Positions 31,235 to 38,877 of a stretch of DNA of 38,877 bases are shown here, one piece after another; position 1 is the stretch's first letter; each line of letters begins with the position of its first letter. This DNA comes from an uncultured Clostridia bacterium (GTDB lineage Bacteria > Bacillota > Clostridia > Oscillospirales > Acutalibacteraceae): NCBI GenBank assembly GCA_937916395.1, contig CALFTN010000079.1:1-38877 (forward strand). Reading direction: 5' to 3'. The position numbers were made by a program, and so were the translations under genes. The notes beneath the pieces were generated by a model, which did no database searches, had not been told where the DNA came from, and saw only the letters and a list, made by a program, of their open reading frames with translations.

Positions 31235-32251
31235 TTAATATTGGAATTCAGAATACTTACAAGTATTAAGAAGCTGACCTGAAAGAGCAATATCACCGAT
31301 AAGAGAAATCTTAGCATTAGCATTGATATCAACAGTAGCAAAGTGACCAAGAGAAACGAATTTGCCATCCTTTGTCATTTCAGCAACAATTTTATAGTCG
31401 TTATATAAAACTGATTTGCTGTTAACAGCTTTAATAACTGAAATACCATCGATTGTTTCCTGAATACCTTCCCAGAAAAGAATTGAGCTAGTAACCTGTG
31501 CTAAGAAACTTGATTCTTCATTCATAGGAGTATCTTCATCCATCATAATGATTGTAATTTCATAGTTACCGTTAGGAAGGTCTTTCTTTGTAGCGCTTGC
31601 AACTTTTGATAAGTCTGTAAGAGTACAATCAGGGAATCTGTTTTTAGCATCGTCTGAACCTTTAGCCTGAACCTGAACCTCTGCATCTGCTTCTTTTGTC
31701 ATAAAGCCATCTATAATTGGTTTAAGAACTGTACCCGCAGCACCCATATTGAGAACTGGGAGTTCCTGGAATTCTATTTTATTATAAGCTGCTTTACCTG
31801 TGGTTGCCATTTCATGAGCAGATTTCTTATAGAAATTAAATGTTTGTTCTTTAGTCCACTGCTTTGAATCAGCGTTTGCGTTAGTGTTCGTATTTGTATT
31901 TGTGTTAGTATTCGTATTTGTGTTAGTATTTGTATTCGTGTTTGTATTAGTGTTAGTGTTTGCGTTGGTATTTGTGTTAGTATTTGTGTTTGTGTTAACA
32001 TCTGTATTAGTATTAGTGTTAGTATTTGTGTTTGTGTTAACATCTGTATTAGTATTTGTATTAACATTAGTGTTGTTATTAGTGTTTGTGTTAGCATCCG
32101 TACCAGGAGTAACAGTCTGGGTTTGTGCACCTGTGCCACCTTTTGCAAGAATAACAACTGAAGCTATTGAAACAGCATTACTTGTAATAATTGTGAAAAA
32201 CAAAGCAATACTGAGAATAATAGCAACTACTTTTAAATCTGAACTTTTCAT
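31235..32251 (-). CDS. Membrane-anchored protein with an (Asn-Thr)n linker, paralog A (338 aa)
   Basis: The N-terminal segment MKSSDLKVVAIILSIALFF is a single membrane anchor or signal. After AKGGTGA comes a linker of about 75 residues of Asn-Thr dipeptides (with Asp/Ala/Val interruptions), then a globular domain of about 200 residues. I set the start at the ATG 32251, because its paralog begins with the identical residues and both have AAAGGGG about 10 nt upstream. A longer in-frame ATG at 32287 lacks support. The family is not one I can name. The C-terminal domain shares blocks such as KGSDDAKNR with the paralog. Confidence 0.75.
   Translation of the reverse strand: MKSSDLKVVAIILSIALFFTIITSNAVSIASVVILAKGGTGAQTQTVTPGTDANTNTNNNTNVNTNTNTDVNTNTNTNTNTNTDVNTNTNTNTNTNANTNTNTNTNTNTNTNTNTNTNTNTNTNANADSKQWTKEQTFNFYKKSAHEMATTGKAAYNKIEFQELPVLNMGAAGTVLKPIIDGFMTKEADAEVQVQAKGSDDAKNRFPDCTLTDLSKVASATKKDLPNGNYEITIIMMDEDTPMNEESSFLAQVTSSILFWEGIQETIDGISVIKAVNSKSVLYNDYKIVAEMTKDGKFVSLGHFATVDINANAKISLIGDIALSGQLLNTCKYSEFQY
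31872..32094 (-). repeat. In-frame tandem (Asn-Thr) codon repeats
   Basis: The DNA is a degenerate 6-nt tandem AA(C/T)AC(A/C/G/T) on the minus strand, encoding the linker of paralog A. Synonymous changes are scattered through it, so it is old or selected. Such tracts are prone to length change. Confidence 0.85.
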
Positions 32252-32310
32252 TGGAACTATACCCCTTTCAATTTCTGCCCACAGCAATAGGCATATTACT
32301 CAATAGTAAT

Positions 32311-32339
32311 AGATTACATTAATTTCCCAAAAAAGTCAA
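32311..32339 (-). promoter_or_regulatory. Promoter of paralog A
   Basis: Minus-strand TTGACT (32334-32339), a 17-nt spacer and TAATCT (32311-32316). The -35 and flanking TTTTT match the promoter of paralog B. Confidence 0.55.
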
Positions 32340-32374
32340 TACTTTATTTAACATATTGTCAGATATAACAAAAA

Positions 32375-32402
32375 AGACCAACTCGTTTGCACGAATTGGT
32401 CT
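32375..32402 (-). terminator. Terminator after paralog B
   Basis: An 11-bp stem with one mismatch (32375-32385 with 32392-32402) and a 6-nt loop, followed by TTTTTTG in the minus direction. Confidence 0.75.
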
Positions 32403-32422
32403 TATGTAAATCATATTACAAA

Positions 32423-33424
32423 TTAATATTGGAAATCGTAATATTTAGCATTAAATTCAAGTTCACCTGAAGCATTAATTGAACCATTAAGGTTAGCTTT
32501 GATATAACCTACACCCCTATGAGTGATATCAACGAACTGACCTTTTGAGTTAAGTGTAGCTGTAATTGTGTAATCAATATATCTGATTTCACCGTCAAGA
32601 CTCTTAACAATAGAAATATTTTCTGCTTCCTTCAAAACGTCTTTCATATCAAGGAATTCTTTTGACATTTTAACAAGACCGTCTGTTTCCTGATATGAAG
32701 GGTTAACTTGTTCATTCATAACGATTGTAACAATGTATTTATCGCCCTGTTTCTTTGCTGTTGCGCTCTTTACATATTTCTTATCACAGTCACTTGGAGG
32801 CATACGGTTTTTAGCATCGTCTGAACCTTTAGCGTTAGTCTTAACTTCAGCTTCCTCTTCTGTTGTCATAAAGCCAGCGATAATTTTCTCAATCGCACTA
32901 CTGAGCACACCGAGACCTTCGATTTTTAAAATTTTCTGCCAACCAATTTTGTTATAACCAGCTGCACCCTTTTGGTTGATTTCTTTAGCAGCCTTTTGGT
33001 AAGCACCAAGTGGGTCTTTTAAAATTGGGTCGTTAGCATCTGCATTGTTGCCAGTATTACCTGTGTTGCCAGTATTACCTGTGTTGCCAGTATTACCTGT
33101 GTTACCTGTATTACCGGTGTTACCAGTGTTGCCAGTGTTACCTGTATCACCACTTGGTGTTGTTGCGTCTGGTGTTGTTTGTGTACCAGCATCTGGTGTT
33201 GTCTGTGTACCAGCATCTGGTGTTGCAACTGTGCCACCCTGTGGTGTTGTTTGTGTACCCTGTTGAACAGTACCTTGTGGTGTACCTGTCTGAACAGTAG
33301 CACCTGTGCCACCTTTTGCAAGAATAACAACTGAAGCTATTGAAACAGCATTACTTGTAATGATTGTAAAGAACAAAGCAATACTGAGAATAATAGCAAC
33401 TACTTTTAAGTCTGAGCTTTTCAT
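32423..33424 (-). CDS. Membrane-anchored protein with a (Gly-Asn-Thr)n linker, paralog B (333 aa)
   Basis: The first 42 residues (MKSSDLKVVAIILS... AKGGTGA) are identical to paralog A, and the DNA there differs at only a few third positions. The linker differs: Thr-Pro-Gln/Asp-Ala-Gly blocks, then about 12 Gly-Asn-Thr triplets. The C-terminal domain of about 200 residues is related to A (AAGYNKIGWQKIL, GSDDAKNR) but much diverged. AAAGGGG lies about 10 nt before the ATG. Separately transcribed from its own promoter. Function unknown: a surface or membrane role is suggested by the anchor plus flexible linker. Confidence 0.78.
   Translation of the reverse strand: MKSSDLKVVAIILSIALFFTIITSNAVSIASVVILAKGGTGATVQTGTPQGTVQQGTQTTPQGGTVATPDAGTQTTPDAGTQTTPDATTPSGDTGNTGNTGNTGNTGNTGNTGNTGNTGNTGNTGNNADANDPILKDPLGAYQKAAKEINQKGAAGYNKIGWQKILKIEGLGVLSSAIEKIIAGFMTTEEEAEVKTNAKGSDDAKNRMPPSDCDKKYVKSATAKKQGDKYIVTIVMNEQVNPSYQETDGLVKMSKEFLDMKDVLKEAENISIVKSLDGEIRYIDYTITATLNSKGQFVDITHRGVGYIKANLNGSINASGELEFNAKYYDFQY
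33045..33149 (-). repeat. In-frame 9-nt tandem (Gly-Asn-Thr) repeats
   Basis: About 12 units of a 9-nt GGTAA(C/T)AC(A/T) type encode the linker of paralog B. Several units are nearly identical, suggesting recent expansion. Confidence 0.85.
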
Positions 33425-33487
33425 TGGTAAAAATACCCCTTTCGAAATTTCTGGAAAAATCCATATAATTTTTTATATTACAGAATA

Positions 33488-33516
33488 AAGATACATTAAA
33501 TCTGAGAAAAAGTCAA
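33488..33516 (-). promoter_or_regulatory. Promoter of paralog B
   Basis: Minus-strand TTGACT (33511-33516), a 17-nt spacer and TATCTT (33488-33493). Confidence 0.55.
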
Positions 33517-33584
33517 GAATTTTTCGACAATTCATTAATTAATTGTAAAGTTTTTTTAAAATTCGTCAAAAAGCCTAACAAAGA

Positions 33585-35990
33585 TTAGATTTTTTGTGCA
33601 TTCCATATATCTTTTGCATATTCATTAATAGCTCTGTCAGCTGCAAATCTGCCTGAATTTGCAATATTCATAAGCATCATCTGATTCCATTTTTTCTTAT
33701 CTTTAAATGTTTCAGCCATTTTTTGCTGAGCACGTCTGTAATCTGCAAAATCTGCAAGAACCATAAATGGGTCGTGGTGCATAATAGTACCACTGATATC
33801 TGAGAAGTTCTGACCGTTAATTCCACGAGAAATAAAATCAAGCACTTTTCTTATATCTTCATTGTTGTTATAGTAGCTCATAGGGTCGTAGCCACGACTT
33901 CTTAAAGAGTTAACCTCTTCTGTTCTCATACCAAATAAGAACATATTATCATCGCCGACTGCTTCGTGGATTTCAACATTAGCACCATCAAGTGTACCAA
34001 TAGTAATAGCACCATTCATCATAAGTTTCATATTACCAGTACCACTAGCTTCTTTACCAGCTAAAGAAATCTGCTCTGAAACATCTGCCGCCGGCATAAG
34101 CTTCTCAGCATTACTTACGTTATAATCCTCAACATAAAGAACCTTGAGTCTGCCTTTAACATCAGGGTCATTATTAATTAAATCAGCAAGTGCTAAAATA
34201 AATGAAATAATCCTTTGTGCTACGTGGTAACCAGGAGCAGCCTTTGCACCGAATATATATGTGTGTGGTGTAAACTCAGCATCCGGATTTTCTTTGATTG
34301 TAAGATAATCAAGCACAATATTAAATGCATTGAGGTGTTGACGTTTATACTCGTGAAGACGTTTAACCTGAACATCAAAAATAGAGTTAACATCAAGCTC
34401 CTGACCAGTTGTTTTCTTAATAAAGTCTGCAAAATCTTTTTTGTTTTCCATTTTTATTTCTGCTAACTTATTAAGAACGTCTTTATCATTCTTATAATCA
34501 TTGAGTTTTGAAAGATTATCTGCGTCGTAAACGAATTTGTCGTTACCTAAAAGCTCTTTCAAGTATGAAGTAAGTCTTGGGTTTGCCTGACAGAGCCAAC
34601 GTCTGTGAGCAATACCATTAGTAACGTTTGTGAATTTATCTGGCATTAAGCGGTAGAAATCGTTAAAGAGTGAATCTTTAAGAATCTGGCTGTGAAGACC
34701 AGAAACACCATTAACACTGTGACATGTAGCAACACAAAGGTTTGCCATTCGAACAACGCCACCCGAGATAATTGCAGTTCTTTCAACGTAATCAGCGTCG
34801 TGAGTTGTTTCCCAGATATAAGCTCTGAAGCGATTGTCAATTTCTTTAATAATTTCATAAACACGCGGAATAAGTCTCTTAACAAGCTCTTCACTCCAAC
34901 ATTCAAGTGCTTCGCTCATAACTGTGTGGTTGGTGTAAGCCATTGTTTTTGTAACAATATTCCATGCTTCATCCCAGCCATAGCCACATTCATCGAGAAG
35001 AATTCTCATAAGCTCTGGAATTGCCATTGTTGGGTGTGTATCGTTAATATGAATAGCTACTCTTTCTGAGAAATTATCGAGTGTACCGCTAACTCTTAAG
35101 TGATGGCGAACAATATCCTGAACAGAAGCAGATACTAAGAAGTATTGCTGACGAAGTCTTAAAGCCTTGCCTTCTGGGTGGTTATCTGATGGGTAAAGAA
35201 CCTTGCTGATAACCTCTGCCATAGCCTGACGTTCCATTGAACGGATATAATCGCCCTCATTAAAGAGCTTCATATCAAACTCAGGTGCTTTTGCAGTCCA
35301 GAGACGAAGAATGCTAACACATTTTCCATCTTTACCAGGAACAAACATATCATAAGGTATAGCCTTAATAACTGTACCATTTTCAATTTCTACATGGTGA
35401 TACTGGTCATCCCATGTATCTTTAACAGTACCTTCAAAAGTAATATCTACTGAACTACTTTCTCTTGGTACAAGCCACACGTCACCACCAGGAAGCCAAT
35501 TATCAGGAAGCTCGGTTTGTTTACCATCAATAAGCTTCTGACGGAAGATACCATATTCATAAAGAATTGAGTAACCACGTGCTGAGTAGCCTTGTGTTGC
35601 AAGACCATCTAAGTAACAAGCAGCAAGTCTACCAAGACCACCATTGCCAAGACCAGCATCTGGCTCACATTCATAAAGGTCATCTAATTTAACACCCAAA
35701 TCCTTAAGAACACTTTTAAAAGTATCGGTAAGATTAAGGTTATAAAGGTTATTTTTAAGAGAACGCCCCATAAGGAATTCCATTGAAAGATAGTAAACGT
35801 TCTTTTTACCAGTTTCATCAGATTTCTTAACTGTTTCGCCCCTGCCCATTGTCATCATATCTCTGAGAATCATTGCGATTGCTCTGTAATATTGCTCATT
35901 TGTAGCATTTTGAGTTGAAACACCAAAGAAATGAAGAAGTCTGTTTTCAAGCATTTCTTTCGCTTGTTTCTTTGTAAGTTTATAATTCAT
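33585..35990 (-). CDS. glgP: Glycogen/starch/maltodextrin phosphorylase (801 aa)
   Basis: A GT35 enzyme that releases glucose-1-phosphate from alpha-1,4-glucans. The PLP site is KEASGTGNMKLMMNGA with Lys655, and the substrate segments DAGLGNGGLGRLAACYLDGLATQGY and IHINDTHPTMAIPELMRILLDE are intact. Length is typical for the bacterial family. GGAGTGATACT precedes the ATG. No glgA, glgB or glgC is in the window, so it is transcribed alone here, from a good promoter at 36019-36047. Confidence 0.95.
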   Translation of the reverse strand: MNYKLTKKQAKEMLENRLLHFFGVSTQNATNEQYYRAIAMILRDMMTMGRGETVKKSDETGKKNVYYLSMEFLMGRSLKNNLYNLNLTDTFKSVLKDLGVKLDDLYECEPDAGLGNGGLGRLAACYLDGLATQGYSARGYSILYEYGIFRQKLIDGKQTELPDNWLPGGDVWLVPRESSSVDITFEGTVKDTWDDQYHHVEIENGTVIKAIPYDMFVPGKDGKCVSILRLWTAKAPEFDMKLFNEGDYIRSMERQAMAEVISKVLYPSDNHPEGKALRLRQQYFLVSASVQDIVRHHLRVSGTLDNFSERVAIHINDTHPTMAIPELMRILLDECGYGWDEAWNIVTKTMAYTNHTVMSEALECWSEELVKRLIPRVYEIIKEIDNRFRAYIWETTHDADYVERTAIISGGVVRMANLCVATCHSVNGVSGLHSQILKDSLFNDFYRLMPDKFTNVTNGIAHRRWLCQANPRLTSYLKELLGNDKFVYDADNLSKLNDYKNDKDVLNKLAEIKMENKKDFADFIKKTTGQELDVNSIFDVQVKRLHEYKRQHLNAFNIVLDYLTIKENPDAEFTPHTYIFGAKAAPGYHVAQRIISFILALADLINNDPDVKGRLKVLYVEDYNVSNAEKLMPAADVSEQISLAGKEASGTGNMKLMMNGAITIGTLDGANVEIHEAVGDDNMFLFGMRTEEVNSLRSRGYDPMSYYNNNEDIRKVLDFISRGINGQNFSDISGTIMHHDPFMVLADFADYRRAQQKMAETFKDKKKWNQMMLMNIANSGRFAADRAINEYAKDIWNAQKI

Positions 35991-36018
35991 AGTATCACTC
36001 CAAAAAATAGATAGTTTT

Positions 36019-36047
36019 ATTTTACACTATTTTATGCTGAAATGCAA
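36019..36047 (-). promoter_or_regulatory. Promoter of the glycogen phosphorylase gene
   Basis: Minus-strand TTGCAT (36042-36047), a 17-nt spacer and TAAAAT (36019-36024), about 30 nt before the ATG. Confidence 0.6.
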
Positions 36048-36056
36048 GAATTAATT

Positions 36057-36245
36057 TGTAGGGGCAGACCTTTGGTCGTCAGTAGTCAGTGAGTCAGTAA
36101 GTCAGTTGTCAGTTGTAGGGGCAGACCTTTGGTCGCCCGTGCTCAGTGAGTCAGTGAGTCAGCAAGTCAGTGGTCAGTTGTAGGGGCAGACCTTTGGTCG
36201 CCCGTTCTCAGTGAGTCAGTGGTCAGTAAGTCAGTGGTCAGTTGA
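36057..36245. repeat. Tandem repeat block: GGGGCAGACCTTTGGTCG units with TCAGT runs
   Basis: TGTAGGGGCAGACCTTTGGT occurs at 36057, 36114 and 36179, followed each time by variable numbers of GTCAGTG/A units. The gap 35991-36345 has no gene; apart from this block it contains only the phosphorylase promoter and the promoter of the XRE remnant. Confidence 0.85.
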
Positions 36246-36277
36246 ATAAAATTGATAATCAGTCAATTAACAAGTTA

Positions 36278-36322
36278 TTGGAATTTTATACTCAATATAC
36301 TATAATACAAGCGAAACGTTTC
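36278..36322 (+). promoter_or_regulatory. Promoter and palindromic operator before the XRE remnant
   Basis: TTGGAA (36278-36283), a 17-nt spacer and TATAAT (36301-36306). The perfect palindrome GAAACGTTTC (36313-36322) lies just after the start point, in a position to block transcription. Confidence 0.6.
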
Positions 36323-36345
36323 AGATTTTTAAAGGTGGTAATAGT

Positions 36346-36570
36346 ATGAATATTGAAAAAGTCGGTTTGCAAATTTCAGAATTAAGAAAAAACAAGGGAT
36401 TGACCCAAAACGATTTAGGCGAAAGACTTGGTGTCAGTTTTCAGGCGGTAAGTAAATGGGAACGAGGAGAAACATTACCTGATACAACAATCCTTCCTGA
36501 ATTAAAGAACCGATGCACTAAAATGCATCGGTTCTTTCTTTTTATGAATTTACAGAATAATCTTTCTTGA
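36346..36570 (+). pseudogene. Truncated XRE-family regulator
   Basis: The first 50 residues are an intact HTH (LRKNKGLTQNDLGERLGVSFQAVSKWERGETLPDTTIL), but after PELK the reading frame runs into the hairpin terminator of the convergent gene (36504-36537). The remaining codons (RCTKMHRFFLF...) are therefore terminator-derived. Typical members of this type continue with a further domain. A ribosome site (AAAGGTGG) and promoter are intact, so a short DNA-binding peptide may still be made. It looks like a 3' deletion left by a rearrangement at the gene's end. Confidence 0.65.
36504..36537. terminator. Terminator of the ACT-MBL gene
   Basis: A 14-bp perfect stem (36504-36517 with 36524-36537) and a 6-nt loop, ending with TTTAAT on the minus strand and CTTTTTAT on the plus strand. 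Confidence 0.8.
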
Positions 36571-37978
36571 AGCCGTGAGCACCAAAAATCTGCCAATTAC
36601 CAACGCCAAGTCGTTGCATAATTGCTTTTCTTTCTTCTGCACAGAGCTTGGGGTCTGTGTCGACAGAAGTCATTAAAATTGGTGCATATTGATTATATTC
36701 TGCTTGCTGAGGTGTTAAACCGTGTGTGTTTATAAAAATATCACCTGTAATTGCAATGTGGTGAGTGTAATCAATCAATACAATTTCACCTGGTAAATGT
36801 CCCCCTTTACCTTCATAAACTTCAAAATGTAATTCCTGAAAATCAAAAAATCCAATTTGTGTTAAAGGCTCGGTGAGTGTTTCAATATTATTCCACAGCA
36901 CTTTAATTTTTTCTGGGTTAACAGCTTTGTAGGAGGTGAGTGTTTTGCATATATTGATATATGGCCTGTGGAGTGGATTTTTTTCTCTGTAACCATCTTT
37001 ACCTAGAAACTCGTTTTTTAGACAATGTGCAGTTTTTGAACTTGCAATTATTTCGTCAAACATCGGCAACAAACCACAGTGGTCAACATCTGCGTGGGTA
37101 ACGAGAATAACTTTTTTCATATTTTCAAAACCAGAAATATTTCTTTTTAATATTTCTTGCATTTCATCGCTGTAGCAAGCGTAACCGCTGTCTATAAATA
37201 ATACTTCATTATTGCTTTTTATAATTATCGTATTGCTACCACAAGGTGGTTCTATTAATGTGATTTCAGTATTATCAGTTATTTTGTGAGAACTTATTCT
37301 TGGTGCAAATGTCTTGCCCTTTGAAGCTCCTAAAAGCTCAGCAAATTTGCTGATGCTATCAAACGTTCTGTAGGGAGACAAGCCTTGTTCGTCAAGCGTC
37401 TGCATTGCGAGATTAACGTGAACCAATAATTCATTTTTCACATCTTCTGAAAGACCCATGGTCTGAGAAAGTCCTAAAACATAAGTGTTGTAAAAAATGC
37501 TATTGTCATAAACTTTTTCAGAACTGTTGTAATCTATAACACGTACTTTACAAAGTTTTTCTGCTTCTGTAAGAAATTCTGAAATCTTATCTGAATCTTC
37601 AACATATAATCCCATTTTGAATTGCTGATAGTCTGTGCCGTTTTCTTGGGAGCTTATATAAGAAATATTGAAATTAAAGTCGTTTATAAGTGTTAAAACA
37701 TTTGTAACACTTCCTGGTTTATCTTCTAAACAAAACTCAATCAACACAACACTTGTTTTGTCTTGATTGCTTTGTAAATATCCGATTTTTTTAAGTTCAA
37801 TATCAGCTTTGTTTAATTGCTCTTCGGTTCCTTCTGCATCAATAAATAAAGTGTGGGAGTCAACTGCTTTGTTGTAGCTTACACGAGTGATGTTAATACC
37901 TAAAGCAGAGAAACATTTGCTTGCTTTTAAAAAAGCACCTATATGATTTGGCATTGATGTTACGTATGTTTTTTTCAT
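36542..37978 (-). CDS. ACT-ACT-metallo-beta-lactamase fold fusion protein (478 aa)
   Basis: Two N-terminal ACT-like domains (about 1-70 MPNHIGAFLKASKCFSALGINI and about 78-150 LEDKPGSVTNVLTLINDFNFNI) suggest binding of an amino acid. A metallo-beta-lactamase fold follows from about 235: IIIKSNNEVLFIDSGYA, then HADVDHCG with Asp in place of the second His of HxHxDH (a variant also seen in other members), ITGDIF for the Asp motif, and FGAHGF near the end for the last His. It is a hydrolase or redox-type metal protein with unknown substrate. AGGTGATTAA precedes the ATG. It has its own promoter at 38020-38048. Confidence 0.8.
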   Translation of the reverse strand: MKKTYVTSMPNHIGAFLKASKCFSALGINITRVSYNKAVDSHTLFIDAEGTEEQLNKADIELKKIGYLQSNQDKTSVVLIEFCLEDKPGSVTNVLTLINDFNFNISYISSQENGTDYQQFKMGLYVEDSDKISEFLTEAEKLCKVRVIDYNSSEKVYDNSIFYNTYVLGLSQTMGLSEDVKNELLVHVNLAMQTLDEQGLSPYRTFDSISKFAELLGASKGKTFAPRISSHKITDNTEITLIEPPCGSNTIIIKSNNEVLFIDSGYACYSDEMQEILKRNISGFENMKKVILVTHADVDHCGLLPMFDEIIASSKTAHCLKNEFLGKDGYREKNPLHRPYINICKTLTSYKAVNPEKIKVLWNNIETLTEPLTQIGFFDFQELHFEVYEGKGGHLPGEIVLIDYTHHIAITGDIFINTHGLTPQQAEYNQYAPILMTSVDTDPKLCAEERKAIMQRLGVGNWQIFGAHGFKKDYSVNS

Positions 37979-38019
37979 TTAATCACCTAGTGTTTTAGCG
38001 TCTGAATTTATTATAAAAA

Positions 38020-38048
38020 ATGATAGCACAATTTATTATATACTGCAA
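38020..38048 (-). promoter_or_regulatory. Candidate promoter of the ACT-MBL gene
   Basis: Minus-strand TTGCAG (38043-38048), a 17-nt spacer and TATCAT (38020-38025). Confidence 0.5.
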
Positions 38049-38127
38049 GAGTGTAATTAGATATGGGATGGATTAAAGTGAAGTTGTGTTTTTGGAGAAT
38101 AGATAATAGAGAATAAAGTAATAGAGA

Positions 38128-38173
38128 GAATAATACAAAACGAAAATCCGCCCACAATTGTGAACGGATTTTC
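38128..38173 (-). terminator. Nested-palindrome terminator, copy 1 of a repeated element
   Basis: The 9-bp stem 38142-38150/38165-38173 encloses a perfect palindrome CACAATTGTG (38153-38162). In the minus direction it runs into TTTTCGTTTT. Its 5' part (38128-38150) is identical over 23 nt to 38735-38757. Confidence 0.65.
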
Positions 38174-38201
38174 AATATGATATAAAGTTATCAAACAAAT
38201 T

Positions 38202-38525
38202 TCAATTATTGACTTTTTGTTTTTTCTTAATTGCATTTTTAATAAAGTAAACTACACATCCTAAAGCGATATATATTAATACCCAAACAATACAAGAAGC
38301 GCCCATATCAAAGTAAAGATTAACAGGAATTAAAAAAACAACAGACGTTAAAAGCAAACTGAAAAGCAATTCTTTTTTTAGGTTTGTGCATATTATTCCT
38401 ATTATAACATACATAATTGGAAATAGTAAGAATAAACCATTAAGGAACGCTTTTCCATCTCTCATCAAATATATTGAGATGAGCATTAGAATACTTGGAA
38501 CAACAATTTTCAATATCTTTTTCAT
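38202..38525 (-). CDS. Small integral membrane protein of unknown function (107 aa)
   Basis: About four hydrophobic segments (for example IVVPSILMLISIYL, GLFLLFPIMYVIIGIICT, LLFSLLLTSVVFLIPV and SCIVWVLIYIALGCVVYF), then a strongly basic tail (KNAIKKKQKVNN). GAGGAG precedes the ATG by 9-10 nt. No motif for a named family was seen. It stands alone between repeat-rich gaps, with a terminator just after its stop. Confidence 0.7.
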   Translation of the reverse strand: MKKILKIVVPSILMLISIYLMRDGKAFLNGLFLLFPIMYVIIGIICTNLKKELLFSLLLTSVVFLIPVNLYFDMGASCIVWVLIYIALGCVVYFIKNAIKKKQKVNN

Positions 38526-38734
38526 AATGCTTTCTCCTCACAAAAACAAGTTTATTTCTTTAGATTATAACATGTTAGATGATTGAATGCAAGATTTAAC
38601 TTGGTGTAGGCAAGGACTATGGATTAGAAAATCATTCATTATTCATCAGCGAGTTTACGAGCGACTTCATCATTCATTATTCATTGAAAATCCGTTCTTC
38701 TTTAATGAATGATGAATATTGAATAATGAAAAAT

Positions 38735-38785
38735 GAATAATACAAAACGAAAATCCGTTCTCACAAGAGAGCGGATTTTCGTTTT
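38735..38785 (-). terminator. Terminator of the tRNA-Ser gene, copy 2 of the repeated element
   Basis: A 14-bp perfect stem (38744-38757 with 38772-38785) with a smaller inner stem, directly after the tRNA 3' end. It shares 23 identical nt with the terminator at 38128. Confidence 0.75.
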
Positions 38786-38875
38786 GGCGGAGAAGGAGAG
38801 ACTCGAACTCTCGCGCCGGTTTCCCGACCTACGCCCTTAGCAGGGGCGCCTCGTCACCAACTTGAGTACTTCTCC
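38785..38875 (-). tRNA. tRNA-Ser(GCU)
   Basis: On the minus strand the gene begins GGAGAAG and ends CTTCTCC-G-CCA, with CCA encoded. The anticodon loop CTGCTAA places GCT at 38839-38841. A long variable arm (class II tRNA) with GGTCGGGAAACCGG and discriminator G73 are serine-type features. The 91-nt length agrees with tRNA-Ser. Confidence 0.95.
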
Positions 38876-38877
38876 AT

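Noticed and set aside
31884..32306. A 140-residue hydrophobic frame on the strand opposite the Asn-Thr repeat
   Set aside because: It is the antisense of a tandem codon repeat, giving long Phe/Val runs, and has no ribosome site of its own.
33045..33149. A possible CRISPR array
   Set aside because: The repeat unit is 9 nt and stays in the reading frame of the protein, with no spacers.
36057..36245. A possible CRISPR array in the GGGGCAGACC block
   Set aside because: Only three units, and the sequence between them is made of simple TCAGT runs, not unique spacers. No cas genes in the window.
37093..37125. HADVDH taken as a broken metallo-beta-lactamase motif
   Set aside because: Asp in the second His position is found in other members as a natural variant, so I do not call it inactive.

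Overview
The window looks like chromosomal DNA of a low-GC, AT-rich Clostridia-type Firmicute, probably a gut Oscillospiraceae/Lachnospiraceae relative. This is inferred from gene content, not from a marker search. The signs are strong AGGAGG-type ribosome sites, TTGACA-N17-TATAAT promoters, U-tract hairpin terminators, a 7TMR-DISM histidine kinase with a SARP-like regulator, glmU'-pth-mfd synteny, and many short dispersed AT-rich repeats.

Layout. 1-117 is the tail of a membrane protein. 202-11705 is a mannoside/glycan region: a GH38 alpha-mannosidase divergent from a GPH-type sugar symporter, a secreted protein with five FnIII-like repeats, and a HAD phosphatase in an operon with a second GH38-like protein whose nucleophile Asp is replaced by Phe. 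11757-13212 is an ECF sigma/anti-sigma pair with a likely autoregulated promoter. 13389-14202 holds an XRE repressor divergent from a small zinc-ribbon protein, followed by a compact convergent locus that I read as a type I toxin-antitoxin module (25-residue hydrophobic peptide plus antisense RNA). 14327-17017 is an operon of nth, an orphan solute-binding lipoprotein and VanZ. 17170-19886 is a two-component system. 20073-26610 is a housekeeping operon: a GlmU acetyltransferase domain alone, pth, mfd, a TSCPD protein, a nucleosidase and an unknown protein. 26824-29118 is a polar amino-acid ABC transporter. 29332-30851 pairs a PII-like protein with a CPA2 antiporter. 30872-33424 holds a small membrane protein and two paralogous anchored proteins with Asn-Thr or Gly-Asn-Thr linkers. 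33585-35990 is glycogen phosphorylase. 36057-38525 has tandem repeats, a truncated XRE gene, an ACT-ACT-metallo-beta-lactamase fusion and a small membrane protein. A tRNA-Ser(GCU) lies at the right edge.

How the parts fit. The symporter, two GH38 proteins and HAD phosphatase suggest import and breakdown of mannose-containing oligosaccharides or conjugates, with glycogen phosphorylase handling storage polymer. Three regulatory circuits can be read from the DNA: the ECF sigma with its own promoter, the XRE/zinc-ribbon divergon with a paired operator motif, and a palindrome between the two-component operon and glmU'. The most novel candidates are the type I toxin-antitoxin locus, whose toxin leader can form mutually exclusive hairpins around the Shine-Dalgarno, and the GH38-like protein lacking its nucleophile.
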